Assembly (NCBI GenBank): GCA_018969165.1
Contig: JAGWYX010000021.1
Span: 1-13,532, forward strand
Length of the DNA stretch: 13,532 nt
DNA from: Verrucomicrobiota bacterium
GTDB taxonomy: Bacteria; Verrucomicrobiota; Verrucomicrobiia; Limisphaerales; JAGWYX01
Direction: 5' to 3'
A program made the translations under genes and the position numbers. Under the pieces are notes generated by a model, which searched no databases, was not told the origin of the DNA, and saw only the letters and a list, made by a program, of their open reading frames with translations. Below are positions 1-5,867 of this stretch, piece by piece. Each line of letters opens with the position of its first letter. The first letter of the stretch is position 1.

Positions 1-302
1 ACCACCACCGGACAGTGCCTCATTCTTTCCCGTTTTACCCGGAAATCGAATGGAAAAACCTCCACGGAAAAGCGAGGAACGCTACACTTGGCGTCGTTCT
101 CGGTGCCAATCACGTCAAGGTCTTTGCTCGTGAATGGCAACGAGGTTTTCAGTCTCGGTTCACGCTCGGAATAGAATTCGGCCCAAAAATTGGCCGCGTG
201 TCCACCGACAATGACGAAAGGCTGACCCGCGTCGTTGCGCTGCTGAAGCAGGGCTAAATACTGTCGGAGTTCTGTTGGAGATTTTGTATGATCCGCGCCC
301 AT
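1..302 (-). CDS. Nucleotidyltransferase-like protein, C-terminus beyond window
   Basis: A leftward reading frame starts at the ATG at 302 and stays open to the left edge, giving about 100 residues. Residues 29-40 (FVIVGGHAANFW) form a Gly-Gly-His-Ala loop, and residues 59-63 (SKDLD) supply an Asp-x-Asp pair. This G-G...D-x-D arrangement is the signature of minimal nucleotidyltransferases (AbiEii/MNT-like), which transfer NMP to a protein or RNA and are often toxins or defence proteins. The start overlaps the end of the upstream gene by 49 bases, which suggests coupled translation. After about residue 70 the family resemblance becomes weak, and another frame (about 1-85) looks equally protein-like, so a frameshift near the edge is possible. 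The fold class is fairly sure; substrate and role are not known. Confidence 0.6.
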   Translation of the reverse strand, partial: MGADHTKSPTELRQYLALLQQRNDAGQPFVIVGGHAANFWAEFYSEREPRLKTSLPFTSKDLDVIGTENDAKCSVPRFSVEVFPFDFRVKRERMRHCPVV

Positions 303-505
303 GATTCTTCGGTGCCTTTGGGAGTCAAGTCCACGTAAAGAATATCGGCAGCAGACCAGATGAACGCATTTTGCCGCTGCAATTCCTCCGGCGTGATTTC
401 GCCCGCCTTCAATCGCCGCATGTCCTCGGCGCGCTGGCGGCCTTTAATCAACTCAATGTCAACCGGCGCATTCATCAGGTCTAATCTACCGTTTTTACTG
501 CTCAT
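254..505 (-). CDS. Small hypothetical protein paired with nucleotidyltransferase
   Basis: This encodes 83 residues. The start is the ATG at 505 (MSSKNGRLDL), preceded about 8 bases upstream by a GGGAAGAG ribosome site; the frame can be extended 11 codons upstream but without such a site. No signal peptide or membrane segment is visible. The protein is charged and helical in character (ELIKGRQRAEDMRRLKAGE around residues 18-36), with a conserved-looking core around NAFIWSAADILYVDL. I do not recognise a named family. Its 3' end overlaps the nucleotidyltransferase-like gene by 49 bases, the layout of a toxin-antitoxin or target-partner pair, so a role as partner or antitoxin is a reasonable inference but no more. 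Confidence 0.6.
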   Translation of the reverse strand: MSSKNGRLDLMNAPVDIELIKGRQRAEDMRRLKAGEITPEELQRQNAFIWSAADILYVDLTPKGTEESWARIIQNLQQNSDSI

Positions 506-594
506 TGCCAAGCTCTTCCCACGTTCCGCACCGCGCACGGTCTGGAATTGCCGGCTGCGAGCCTGTTCCCGTTCTTTTCACGCGCCGCGAGACC

Positions 595-820
595 TTATTT
601 CGGTTGGCCTTCCTTTGCTTTGCTCTCAGTGACGACAATTTCACGAACAAACGGCTGACCATCGTCCATCGTCTGCCGGTAGCGCGTGGGGATGCTGGCC
701 AAATGGGAGAGATCCATCCGCTGCATCGCCGTTTCGATTCGGCGCAAAGCGACCCCTCGAACCACGACTTCGTGGGTTGCGAAGGCCAGGCGCAGCCGCT
801 GTTCCTTACCGTCGGATTGA
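595..820 (-). pseudogene. C-terminal fragment of unknown conserved protein
   Basis: A leftward frame ending in TAA at 595 reads about 73 residues of well-behaved protein, including LAFATHEVVVRG, LRRIETAMQRMDLSHLASIP and GQPFVREIVVTE. The pattern of beta strand, amphipathic helix, then PxRYR looks like a real soluble protein tail, similar to small hypothetical proteins I have seen in accessory regions, but I cannot name the family. No start codon or ribosome site is found; upstream the frame merges at about 817 into a fragment of a relaxase in another frame. The most likely reading is a gene whose 5' part was lost when a deletion joined it to the relaxase remnant. A very short intact gene using a rare start is possible but less likely. 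Confidence 0.45.
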
Positions 821-956
821 GATGCAGCCGCTCGCCAGCCGCAATCGGGACTTCGTATGGTCGGCAGACGGAAATGTGATCCAGGAGTTTGTTTGAAACG
901 GTGACGAGTCGGCCGGCGACTTCGACCATTACACCCGATTTCAAGACGCCGGCAAA
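816..956 (-). pseudogene. MobF relaxase-helicase C-terminal fragment
   Basis: About 47 residues in a leftward frame (from FAGVLKSGVMVEVAGRLV to IAAGERLHLN) match what I know of the region near the end of TrwC/TraI-type relaxase-helicases, where a segment of the form KPGxMVEV...xIxVxxPxExPLAxGDRLxL lies downstream of the helicase motifs. The frame differs from the relaxase-domain fragment that ends at 941, and the whole superfamily 1 helicase section expected between them is missing. It is therefore a second relic of one conjugative relaxase gene, brought close by an internal deletion. It ends abruptly at about 816, where another protein begins in a different frame. Family assignment is from motif memory and has moderate certainty. 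Confidence 0.5.
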
Positions 957-1477
957 TTTCCCTGTCGCGCCCGCCTCGGCGCTTCGGACTTTCTGGTTGA
1001 AGACACCTGATTCTCCGTAGGGAGATCTTGGGCAGTCTGTCCGCGAAGCCGGCTCAGGACTTCCCGTTCTGATGGCGCCAACTGCGACTTCCACAGGATC
1101 AGCAATTGATCATGGCTCAGGTCACGTTGCTTGCGCGCGCGTTCCGAGGTAGCCAGCAACCGGCGCGCGGCCATCACATCCGAGGTGACGAGGTCCGGCT
1201 CTTCTTCCAGCAACTCGGCCAGCGCCCTGTCTATTTCTGCGTGTCGCTTCGAGAAACGTTCGCAGAGTTCCTCAGAAATACCCTCAAGTTCAAAATCACC
1301 GCGCGCCCGATTCCGAATCTTGTAGCCAAATGCCCGAAGATCGCGGGTCAATTCGTGATAGTAAGCGTTCTCGGCAAACTTCCTCGCCCGCAGAAGCTCG
1401 TAATTTTGAAGCGCTTTCCATCGATTCTCAACGGGATCGAATGTCGCGTTGAAGACAATGCAGTGCGTGTGCAAGTG
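941..1477 (-). pseudogene. TrwC/TraI (MobF) relaxase domain fragment
   Basis: The leftward frame from 1477 to the stop at 941 encodes the second half of a conjugative relaxase domain. It begins exactly at the metal-binding histidine cluster HLHTHCIVFNATFD, followed by W-x-ALQNYELLRARKFAENAYYHELTRDLRAFGY and a charged helical stretch ending in HDQLLILWKSQLAPSERE, all typical of the TrwC relaxase (TIGR02686-type) domain. A MobF relaxase nicks plasmid DNA at oriT through an N-terminal tyrosine; that N-terminus is absent. Upstream, the frame continues only through helicase sequence in a different frame, so there is no proper start. The C-terminal helicase section is also lost. It cannot be functional. 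It shows that a conjugative plasmid or ICE once lay here. Confidence 0.8.
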
Positions 1478-1982
1478 CGCCGGATGATTGCGGCGCAAAG
1501 CCCCAGATGGCGTCGCGCCGGGAAACGCCGTGTCGCACTTCGTTGCCGACGACCGAGGCCATGTGGCCGCGATAGCAGGCCAAACGTTTGTCCCGCTCCA
1601 GCACGCAGTCCAGGAAGGCCTCGATCCAATCCACTGTGTCCTCGTAGAACGAGAACACAAGGACCTTGCGCTTCTGGCGCTCGTCATCGGCCATGCTCGC
1701 CTCGTCTTTGGCGTGCTTCACGATGCGCACCAATTCTTCGACCAGGACGGCAAGCTTCGGGTCTTGGTCAGGCTTCACGTGGGCCGCGCGCTGGTTCATG
1801 CGGGCCAACAGATCGCGGTCGGCTTGCACGTCCTTGCGCAGCGCCTTCACGCTGTAGAGCGAGGCTGGATCTGTGTGGTCGAGCGTGTTGCCGCCGCGGT
1901 TGTCCACGAAATGTGGACGAGCCTCGGGCGCTGGGGTTGGAGTGGGTGTGTTCATTGCCCAGTCAGTGGGCCAACGCATCAT
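1476..1982 (-). pseudogene. SNF2-type helicase fragment (defence-island type)
   Basis: The leftward frame from the ATG at 1982 gives about 169 residues of helicase before running into relaxase DNA. Residues 103-125 (KRKVLVFSFYEDTVDWI...) are the start of the SF2 helicase C-terminal lobe. Residues 135-168 (AxYRGHxASVxG...GVSRRDAIWGFAPQSSG) are the next conserved section of the large SNF2-like helicases found in restriction and DISARM-like loci. Motifs I and II of the N-terminal ATPase lobe and the distal motif VI (QxxGRxxR) are both missing. The ATG overlaps the toxin stop codon (ATGA), but the first 40 residues, with a TPTPTPAP stretch, do not look like helicase and may mark another junction. 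The product would be inactive. Class is fairly sure; the exact system is not. Confidence 0.7.
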
Positions 1983-2365
1983 TTGGCCGCCGCGATCAGT
2001 TCGACCGCCGTATGTTTGATGCCCCCATCCAGGGTCGCCATCTTGTATCCGTGCCGGTCGGCCAGCGTCGCGAGATACTGGTCAGTGACCTGCTCGGAAT
2101 TTTCCGCGTGCGATTCCAGAGCCGGCAGGTCGTCGGCGATGCGCGTGGCCTTGGTTTCGCTCAAGAACTTTTCCAACGCCCTGCGCGCATCTTCCATCGA
2201 CGCGGCAATGGCTTTCTTGTGGGTGCTGATCCGCAGGAAGCCCAGCTCCGCGAGGGGGCAGACGACCACGGATTTGCCCTCCAGCCAAGCGTCCGCCGTC
2301 GCGTATTGCGGGTGATTGGCCCAAGCCGCCGCCAGGAGGACGTTCACGTCCAGGAGGTACTTCAT
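1979..2365 (-). CDS. PIN-domain ribonuclease toxin (VapC family)
   Basis: This is a complete 128-residue PIN protein, the usual length for VapC toxins, which are Mg-dependent ribonucleases that cut tRNA or rRNA when freed from their antitoxin. The four acidic positions are all visible: D6 in LLDVN, E40 in CPLAELGFLR, D95 in TDQYLATLA and D113 in ATLDGG, so the active site looks intact. The start ATG overlaps the antitoxin stop by 4 bases (ATGA), the classic coupled arrangement. The TGA stop in turn overlaps the ATG of the downstream helicase remnant. No export signal is seen. In a region otherwise full of broken genes this pair is undamaged, as expected if toxin addiction selects for its retention. 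Confidence 0.85.
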   Translation of the reverse strand: MKYLLDVNVLLAAAWANHPQYATADAWLEGKSVVVCPLAELGFLRISTHKKAIAASMEDARRALEKFLSETKATRIADDLPALESHAENSEQVTDQYLATLADRHGYKMATLDGGIKHTAVELIAAAK

Positions 2366-2598
2366 GGGAACTCGGCCAGGGCTTCCTTGATGGCTTGGAG
2401 CGAAATCGGTCGGTCAGTGACGCCCACCGTGCGCCCGTTGCGCTTCACGAAACGGACTTTGGCCGGACGGCCTTGCGCCGGTTCAAGTTTCGTGAGCGTG
2501 ATCCGACCGTGGGCGTCCTTTTCGTAAGCGAACTTGGTGCGCGGCTCGACGTCCGGCAGCCGAACGCGCTGATAATCGTCAACCGTCAAAGTCTTCAT
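2362..2598 (-). CDS. AbrB/MazE-like antitoxin of the PIN toxin
   Basis: This encodes 78 residues. The N-terminal half (MKTLTVDDYQRVRLPDVEP...FAYEKDAHGRITLTKLEP) has the alternating short-strand pattern of a SpoVT/AbrB swapped-hairpin DNA-binding fold: a T-V segment, R-V-x-LP, then a D-x-x-G-R-I-x-L strand. The C-terminal part, RTVGVTDRPISLQAIKEALAEFP, would be the toxin-binding tail. It lies directly upstream of the PIN toxin with a 4-base overlap. A 19-bp perfect palindrome covers the first base of its start codon and would suit autoregulation by the antitoxin-toxin complex. There is no Shine-Dalgarno sequence before the ATG. The neighbour makes the antitoxin role quite sure; the exact fold class is from sequence pattern only. 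Confidence 0.8.
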   Translation of the reverse strand: MKTLTVDDYQRVRLPDVEPRTKFAYEKDAHGRITLTKLEPAQGRPAKVRFVKRNGRTVGVTDRPISLQAIKEALAEFP

Positions 2599-2616
2599 GC
2601 CGGTAAATTACCGGCA
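2598..2616. promoter_or_regulatory. Perfect palindrome, likely toxin-antitoxin operator
   Basis: TGCCGGTAAATTACCGGCA has two perfect 9-base arms around a single central base (2607). It overlaps the proposed -10 box and touches the antitoxin start codon, so a bound dimer would block initiation. AbrB-type and VapB antitoxins are known to bind such palindromes. The structure is seen directly; the function is inferred. Confidence 0.7.
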
Positions 2617-2633
2617 AGGGCAGTCCCACTCAA
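2605..2633 (-). promoter_or_regulatory. Candidate sigma-70 promoter of the toxin-antitoxin pair
   Basis: On the minus strand TTGAGT (2633-2628) and TAATTT (2610-2605) are spaced by exactly 17 bases. Transcription would begin about 7 bases after the -10 box, which is the A of the antitoxin ATG, so the message may be leaderless. This agrees with the absence of a ribosome-binding site. It is inferred from consensus match and spacing. Confidence 0.5.
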
Positions 2634-2670
2634 GCCCAAACCTGGTCAACCGTACAATCGTTCCGGCTTC

Positions 2671-2990
2671 TCACTGGCGCTTTCTGGCCCAAGCGTGGAA
2701 ATGCTTGAGCGTCGCGTCCAGGCGGTCGGCGTGGTCCCAGCCTTCGTGGAACGTCTCGAAGATGTGGACCAACTGCGCTTCGGTGAGGCCGTAGAGATGG
2801 GCCACGAGCGCGTCCAGTTCGTGAATGTGGCGGGCCTTGGCGTTGGCGTCCAACGATCCGCACTCCACGCCCACGGCCTTCGCCCAGTCGGCGAAACGGT
2901 CGTCCACGGCGGCGAGACGACCCGCGAGGGCAACGGCGCGCTCGGCCAGCTTAGGCTGACGGCGTGGGTCAGGAATCCGCAGGCAGTTGA
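2671..2990 (-). pseudogene. C-terminal fragment of a large DNA adenine methylase
   Basis: Leftward, about 105 residues from FNCLRIPDPRRQP to the stop at 2671. The segments LAERAVALAGRLAAVDDRFADWAKAVGV, ELDALVAHLYGLTEAQLVHIFETFHEGWD and LDATLKHFHAW are the end of large Eco57I/PglX-like N6-adenine methylases, which carry LYGL-x-E-x-QL-x-HIFETFH-x-GWD near the C-terminus. Such enzymes mark host DNA in restriction-like and DISARM-like systems. The catalytic NPPY region and nearly the whole protein are gone: at about 2990-3013 the sequence switches to an IS21 transposase on the other strand, and its antisense continues the open frame to 3150 by chance. It ends 72 bases before the antitoxin start, consistent with an original methylase, toxin-antitoxin, helicase order. 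Confidence 0.7.
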
Positions 2991-2994
2991 AGGC

Positions 2995-3402
2995 CTCTTG
3001 GTCTGCGTGGCCCTCAGCTACGTCGAGGTGGACAAAGCCTATTACACCGTGCCGCCCGAATACATCGGCCAGCAGGTATGGGTGCGTTGGGACAGCCGGG
3101 AGGTACGCATTTTCAACCCGCGCTGGGAGCAGATCAAATTGCACGCTCACCTACAGCCAGGCCAGTTCGACAAGGTCCTGGGCCTGGGCGGCGGCCACGG
3201 CCCCTTAGAGCGCCAACAGGACTACTGGCTCAAACGCGCCGAGGAACTGGGCCAGCCGGTCGGCCAATGGTCCCGGGGCGTGCTGGAGCGCAAAGGCCCC
3301 ATCGGCCTGCGCTCGATTATGGGCCTGGTCGGCCTGGCCGATCAGCACTCCTTCAAAACCATCAACGACGCTTGCGCCAGCGCCCTTTCGCGAGGCGCCT
3401 GC
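2995..3402 (+). pseudogene. istA: IstA transposase C-terminal fragment
   Basis: From about 3013 the frame reads SYVEVDKAYYTVPPEYIGQ, then VWVRWDSREVRIFNPRWEQI, then a stretch through WLKRAEELGQPVGQWSRGVL, KGPIGLRSIMGLVGLADQH and IDACASAL-type sequence near the end. This is the beta-barrel and C-terminal part of IstA, the DDE transposase of IS21 elements. The DDE catalytic core and the N-terminal helix-turn-helix are absent, so it is inactive. Homology stops at about 3400 (ALSRGA), and the remaining codons to the stop at 3498 are istB DNA in the wrong frame. Confidence 0.8.
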
Positions 3403-3779
3403 GCCAAATGCAAGCCGACGAGTCCCCGGCCGATGCTCAGCGCACCCTCACCCGCTATCTCAAACCGGACCTGCTCTGCATCGATGACTTCGGCATGAAG
3501 CACTTCCCGCCCAAAAGCGCCGAGACGCTCCTGGAGTTGATCGTGCGCCGCCACCAGAACCGCTCCACCCTCATGACCTCCAACCGCCCCATCGAGGATT
3601 GGGGACAACTGCTGGGCGACCTGCCGGCGGCCACCGCCATCCTGGACCGCTTCCTCCAGCAGGCCGAAATCATTCAGATCACCGGCCGCAGCTACCGGCT
3701 CCGTCATACCGCCCCCACCGCGCCCAAGCCCACGCCAACTGATAAAAAATCAGCCGACAAGTCGGAAAGCAAACGATGA
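3400..3779 (+). pseudogene. istB: IstB ATPase C-terminal fragment
   Basis: About 125 residues ending at the TGA at 3777-3779. LLCIDDFGMKHFPP is the Walker B segment of IstB-type AAA+ ATPases, the helper that selects target DNA for IstA. TLMTSNRPIEDWGQLLGD and AATAILDRFLQQAEIIQITG, followed by RSYRLR, are the sensor and C-terminal signatures. The Walker A (GxxGxGKT) half is missing, because the deletion junction near 3400 fuses the fragment to istA; the apparent upstream extension to 3078 is istA read in another frame. The tail after RSYRLR is rich in Pro, Lys and Ser, common for IstB proteins. It is inactive. Confidence 0.85.
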
Positions 3780-3826
3780 GTTTAACGCTTTGGACCTTGG
3801 TTTGCGGGACCATCCGCACAGAAAAC

Positions 3827-3854
3827 CCCGGGCCGGCGCAGCCGCCAGCCCGGG
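3827..3854. repeat. GC-rich hairpin downstream of istB
   Basis: CCCGGGC (3827-3833) pairs perfectly with GCCCGGG (3848-3854), and inside it CGGC pairs with GCCG around a GCA loop. No T-tract follows, so an intrinsic terminator of the normal kind is not supported. The rest of 3780-4170 holds no gene that I can see apart from the IS end. Confidence 0.4.
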
Positions 3855-4023
3855 AGCGGATGCATTCGCTGCAATCCAAGGGCGGTCGGGTGCTCAGGTT
3901 GCACTCCTGCAGAGCCCTACCCCCCCGACCACGCTTGCACTCCACCAGAAACCTCGGCTACTGTCACCCACAATGATCACGGAAACCTGAACCTCAAACC
4001 CCCGGTGGGGGATTTTGAACCAC

Positions 4024-4076
4024 CAAAAGGGACCTATTTCGACCCAGGGTGGTCCCTTTTGATTCGACCCGTGACA
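4024..4076. repeat. Subterminal repeats, probable right end of the IS21 element
   Basis: CAAAAGGGACC (4024-4034) and GGTCCCTTTTG (4051-4061) are perfect 11-base inverted repeats. TTCGACCC occurs twice as a direct repeat (4038-4045, 4063-4070), 25 bases apart. The block ends in CGTGACA, so read inward it begins TGTCACG. Repeated binding sites next to a TG...CA end fit the IS21 family; a stand-alone terminator hairpin is the alternative. Confidence 0.5.
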
Positions 4077-4170
4077 GTCGAATTGATTGCGATTGTAAAT
4101 GAGAGCAGCCCACTTCATGCGCCGGCACTGAGCTTGGCGGGGTTGTAGGAGTCGTCGGGCTTGATCGTCC

Positions 4171-5538
4171 TCAGCGTCCCCTTGGAGCCACGTACGGGAC
4201 CGCCCGTGTTCCCTGGTCCGGCGGCGGTGCCGGGTGCGGCAGTTCGGTTGACGGCGGATAGGTGATGTGGACCGGGTTCAGATGCGATTGGAGGTTGGTC
4301 GGGACGGTCAGGGTCAAAGGCGGGGCCGGCGACAGGTTGAAGTCAAAGCAATCGGTCATGTCATTGGCGCGATCATCCCGCGGGGCCAGGTGCTGCAAGT
4401 GCCAGCGTCGCTCGATGAGTTTAAGCACGGAAGTGAAGTCATAGGTGTAGTGCGAGATATAACCCCGCTTCGCATAGGGCGAAATGACCAGCATCGGCAC
4501 CCGGGGGCCGTAGCCGTAGGCGTCAACCTCCGGCGGCGGCACATGATCATAAAAGCCGCCGTAATCGTCCCAGCACAGGAAGATCGCGCTGTCCTGCCAA
4601 TAGACGCTTTGCATGACGGCGTTGACCAGGCGGGTCACATACCACATCCCTTGTGCCAGATTCTCGGGCGGGTGCTCACTGTCCTGGAAATCCGGGATCA
4701 GCCAGCATACCTGGGGCAAACCCCGGCCCTGCTGGACCGCGCGGTAAAACTCGCTTTCTGGCAGCAGGCGGGCCATCAGGCTCGGGTTGTCCCGGATCGC
4801 CTTGAACCCCGGCATCGGATTCCACAAAGTAAACCGCTTGGGGTCCGGATAGGCGAGGTTGGCCAGGTGCGCATTGACCTCGGCGGCCTCGGCCGGGCCC
4901 GGCTGGGTCTCCACGTAGTAGCCCCAACTGACATCCCGGCCGACAAAGCGTTTGACGATGGATATGAAATCGAACCCATCGTCGTCGTCCATCTCCTTCT
5001 TGAGCGCCGCCAGGGAGCCGATGTTGTTGATTTCGCCGGATTGTGCCGCGACGGTATAGACATGATTGGGGGAACTGCCCGTCATTTCCGACGAAAAAAA
5101 CCGGTCGCACAGCGTATAGGTTTCCGCGTAGCGCCAGTAATTCGGGATGTCGCGCCGGTCATAATACCCCATTGTGTACGGGCTGCCTTCGGCCCACACG
5201 AAACCATCCATCCGGCCATTGTCATAGCAGGCGTGCGCCGTCTCCCAGCTATGCTCCAGGTCGATCAACGGCTGGCCCGCCGGCATGTGAAACGGCCCGA
5301 CCACCCCTCGACCTCCGGCCCGCTTCGGCAGACGCGTCTGGGGTGGTATCCCATCGGCTCCGGGAAAAGTGCCGAAGTAATTGTCGAAGGAATGGTTCTC
5401 CTGGATGATCCAGATGACGTGGTTGATTTTTTCGAGCCCGCCACCGCTCCCCGCCGGGGCCACCTGGCCGGAGATGGCCGCCAATGGCAGCAAGAGCGTC
5501 GCGGTAGCCAGGCAATAGACAGGGGTTTGCCAACGCAT
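4171..5538 (-). CDS. Secreted phosphoesterase / phospholipase C-like protein
   Basis: This encodes 455 residues from the ATG at 5538; the frame is open further upstream but the ATG precedes a typical signal peptide (MRWQTPVYCLATATLLLPLAAISG). The mature protein opens with NHVIWIIQENHSFDNYFGTFPGADG (residues 39-63), the ENxSFDxYFG metal-site signature of the phosphoesterase family that includes bacterial phospholipase C and AcpA acid phosphatase (Pfam PF04185). Further family blocks are SSEMTGSSPNHVYTVAAQSG, CWDDYGGFYDHVPPP and RVPMLVISPYAKRGYISH. It should hydrolyse phosphate esters outside the cytoplasm; lipid versus small-molecule substrate cannot be told. Ser/Thr nucleophile candidates lie in EMTGSSPNH. 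The ribosome site is weak. The C-terminal tail is Pro-rich, and a neighbouring frame continues to 4115, so the true end may differ. Confidence 0.85.
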   Translation of the reverse strand: MRWQTPVYCLATATLLLPLAAISGQVAPAGSGGGLEKINHVIWIIQENHSFDNYFGTFPGADGIPPQTRLPKRAGGRGVVGPFHMPAGQPLIDLEHSWETAHACYDNGRMDGFVWAEGSPYTMGYYDRRDIPNYWRYAETYTLCDRFFSSEMTGSSPNHVYTVAAQSGEINNIGSLAALKKEMDDDDGFDFISIVKRFVGRDVSWGYYVETQPGPAEAAEVNAHLANLAYPDPKRFTLWNPMPGFKAIRDNPSLMARLLPESEFYRAVQQGRGLPQVCWLIPDFQDSEHPPENLAQGMWYVTRLVNAVMQSVYWQDSAIFLCWDDYGGFYDHVPPPEVDAYGYGPRVPMLVISPYAKRGYISHYTYDFTSVLKLIERRWHLQHLAPRDDRANDMTDCFDFNLSPAPPLTLTVPTNLQSHLNPVHITYPPSTELPHPAPPPDQGTRAVPYVAPRGR

Positions 5539-5867
5539 AGTGTGGATGCAGGGTAAGGCCTCTCCGATTCTCAAGCAAGTAGAACGGTTCCGTGATAAAC
5601 TCAACGGGGCGGTTCGGCTGCCGCGAACCTGATTGAAACGGGTGACGGCGAAGGCTCCTTCCTCTGCGAAATCCGTGCCTTCGGCGGCTGCTTCCCGGTG
5701 AGGACGCGTTCCACCATGTCCCACTCCGGGCCGAAAAAGATCAGGACGCGATGGAGCGGGATTCTGCCATTTGGTTGCTTGAACTATCCGGGAATTGTTC
5801 CCAGACTCCGGACGGCGCGCGCAGTCATCGCGGACTAACCGCGGCTTGAACCGGAAAGGAATCGTTT
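5539..5867. other. Divergent intergenic region, no clear gene
   Basis: The 329 bases between the phosphoesterase and rhamnosidase starts must hold both promoters. I see a 13-base dyad GGGAATTGTTCCC (5790-5802) and a small hairpin CGCGG-ACTAA-CCGCG (5829-5843) just before the rhamnosidase ribosome site. A short leftward frame at about 5595-5720 (beginning MVERVLTGKQPPKAR) looks weakly protein-like, but I could not support it as a gene. No confident -10 boxes are seen. Confidence 0.4.
5853..5860 (+). promoter_or_regulatory. Ribosome-binding site of the rhamnosidase
   Basis: GGAAAGGA ends 7 bases before the ATG at 5868. It fixes that start, which directly precedes a signal peptide. It is the clearest Shine-Dalgarno sequence in the window. 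Confidence 0.7.

Larger units (their letters stand above)
2995..4076 (+). mobile_element. IS21-family insertion sequence remnant
   Basis: This stretch holds the 3' part of an istA-like gene, the 3' part of an istB-like gene, and a repeat-rich end, all rightward as in IS21 elements. The left end and most of istA are missing, and an internal deletion near 3400 joins istA to istB out of frame. The left boundary is set where methylase homology stops (about 2990-3013). The right boundary is proposed at the TGACA at 4072-4076, because IS21 ends read TG inward and contain repeated subterminal sites. No methylase sequence continues to the right, so the flank was rearranged after or during insertion. 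The element cannot move by itself. Confidence 0.7.

Noticed and set aside
15..257. Rightward 80-codon open frame
   Set aside because: It is antisense to the nucleotidyltransferase-like gene, whose GGHA and DLD motifs are clear on the other strand.
1106..2527. Rightward 473-codon open frame
   Set aside because: It lies antisense to the relaxase, helicase and PIN toxin sequences; its Arg/Pro-rich translation has no recognisable motifs. Long antisense frames are expected at this GC content.
2991..3150. N-terminal 53 codons of the leftward methylase frame
   Set aside because: They are antisense to istA; the frame is open by chance across the junction.
4267..5556. Rightward 429-codon open frame opposite the phosphoesterase
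   Set aside because: The opposite strand encodes a signal peptide and a full set of phosphoesterase motifs; this frame has none.
5539..5724. N-terminal extension of the phosphoesterase
   Set aside because: The added residues have no protein-like features, and a normal signal peptide begins at the internal ATG at 5538.
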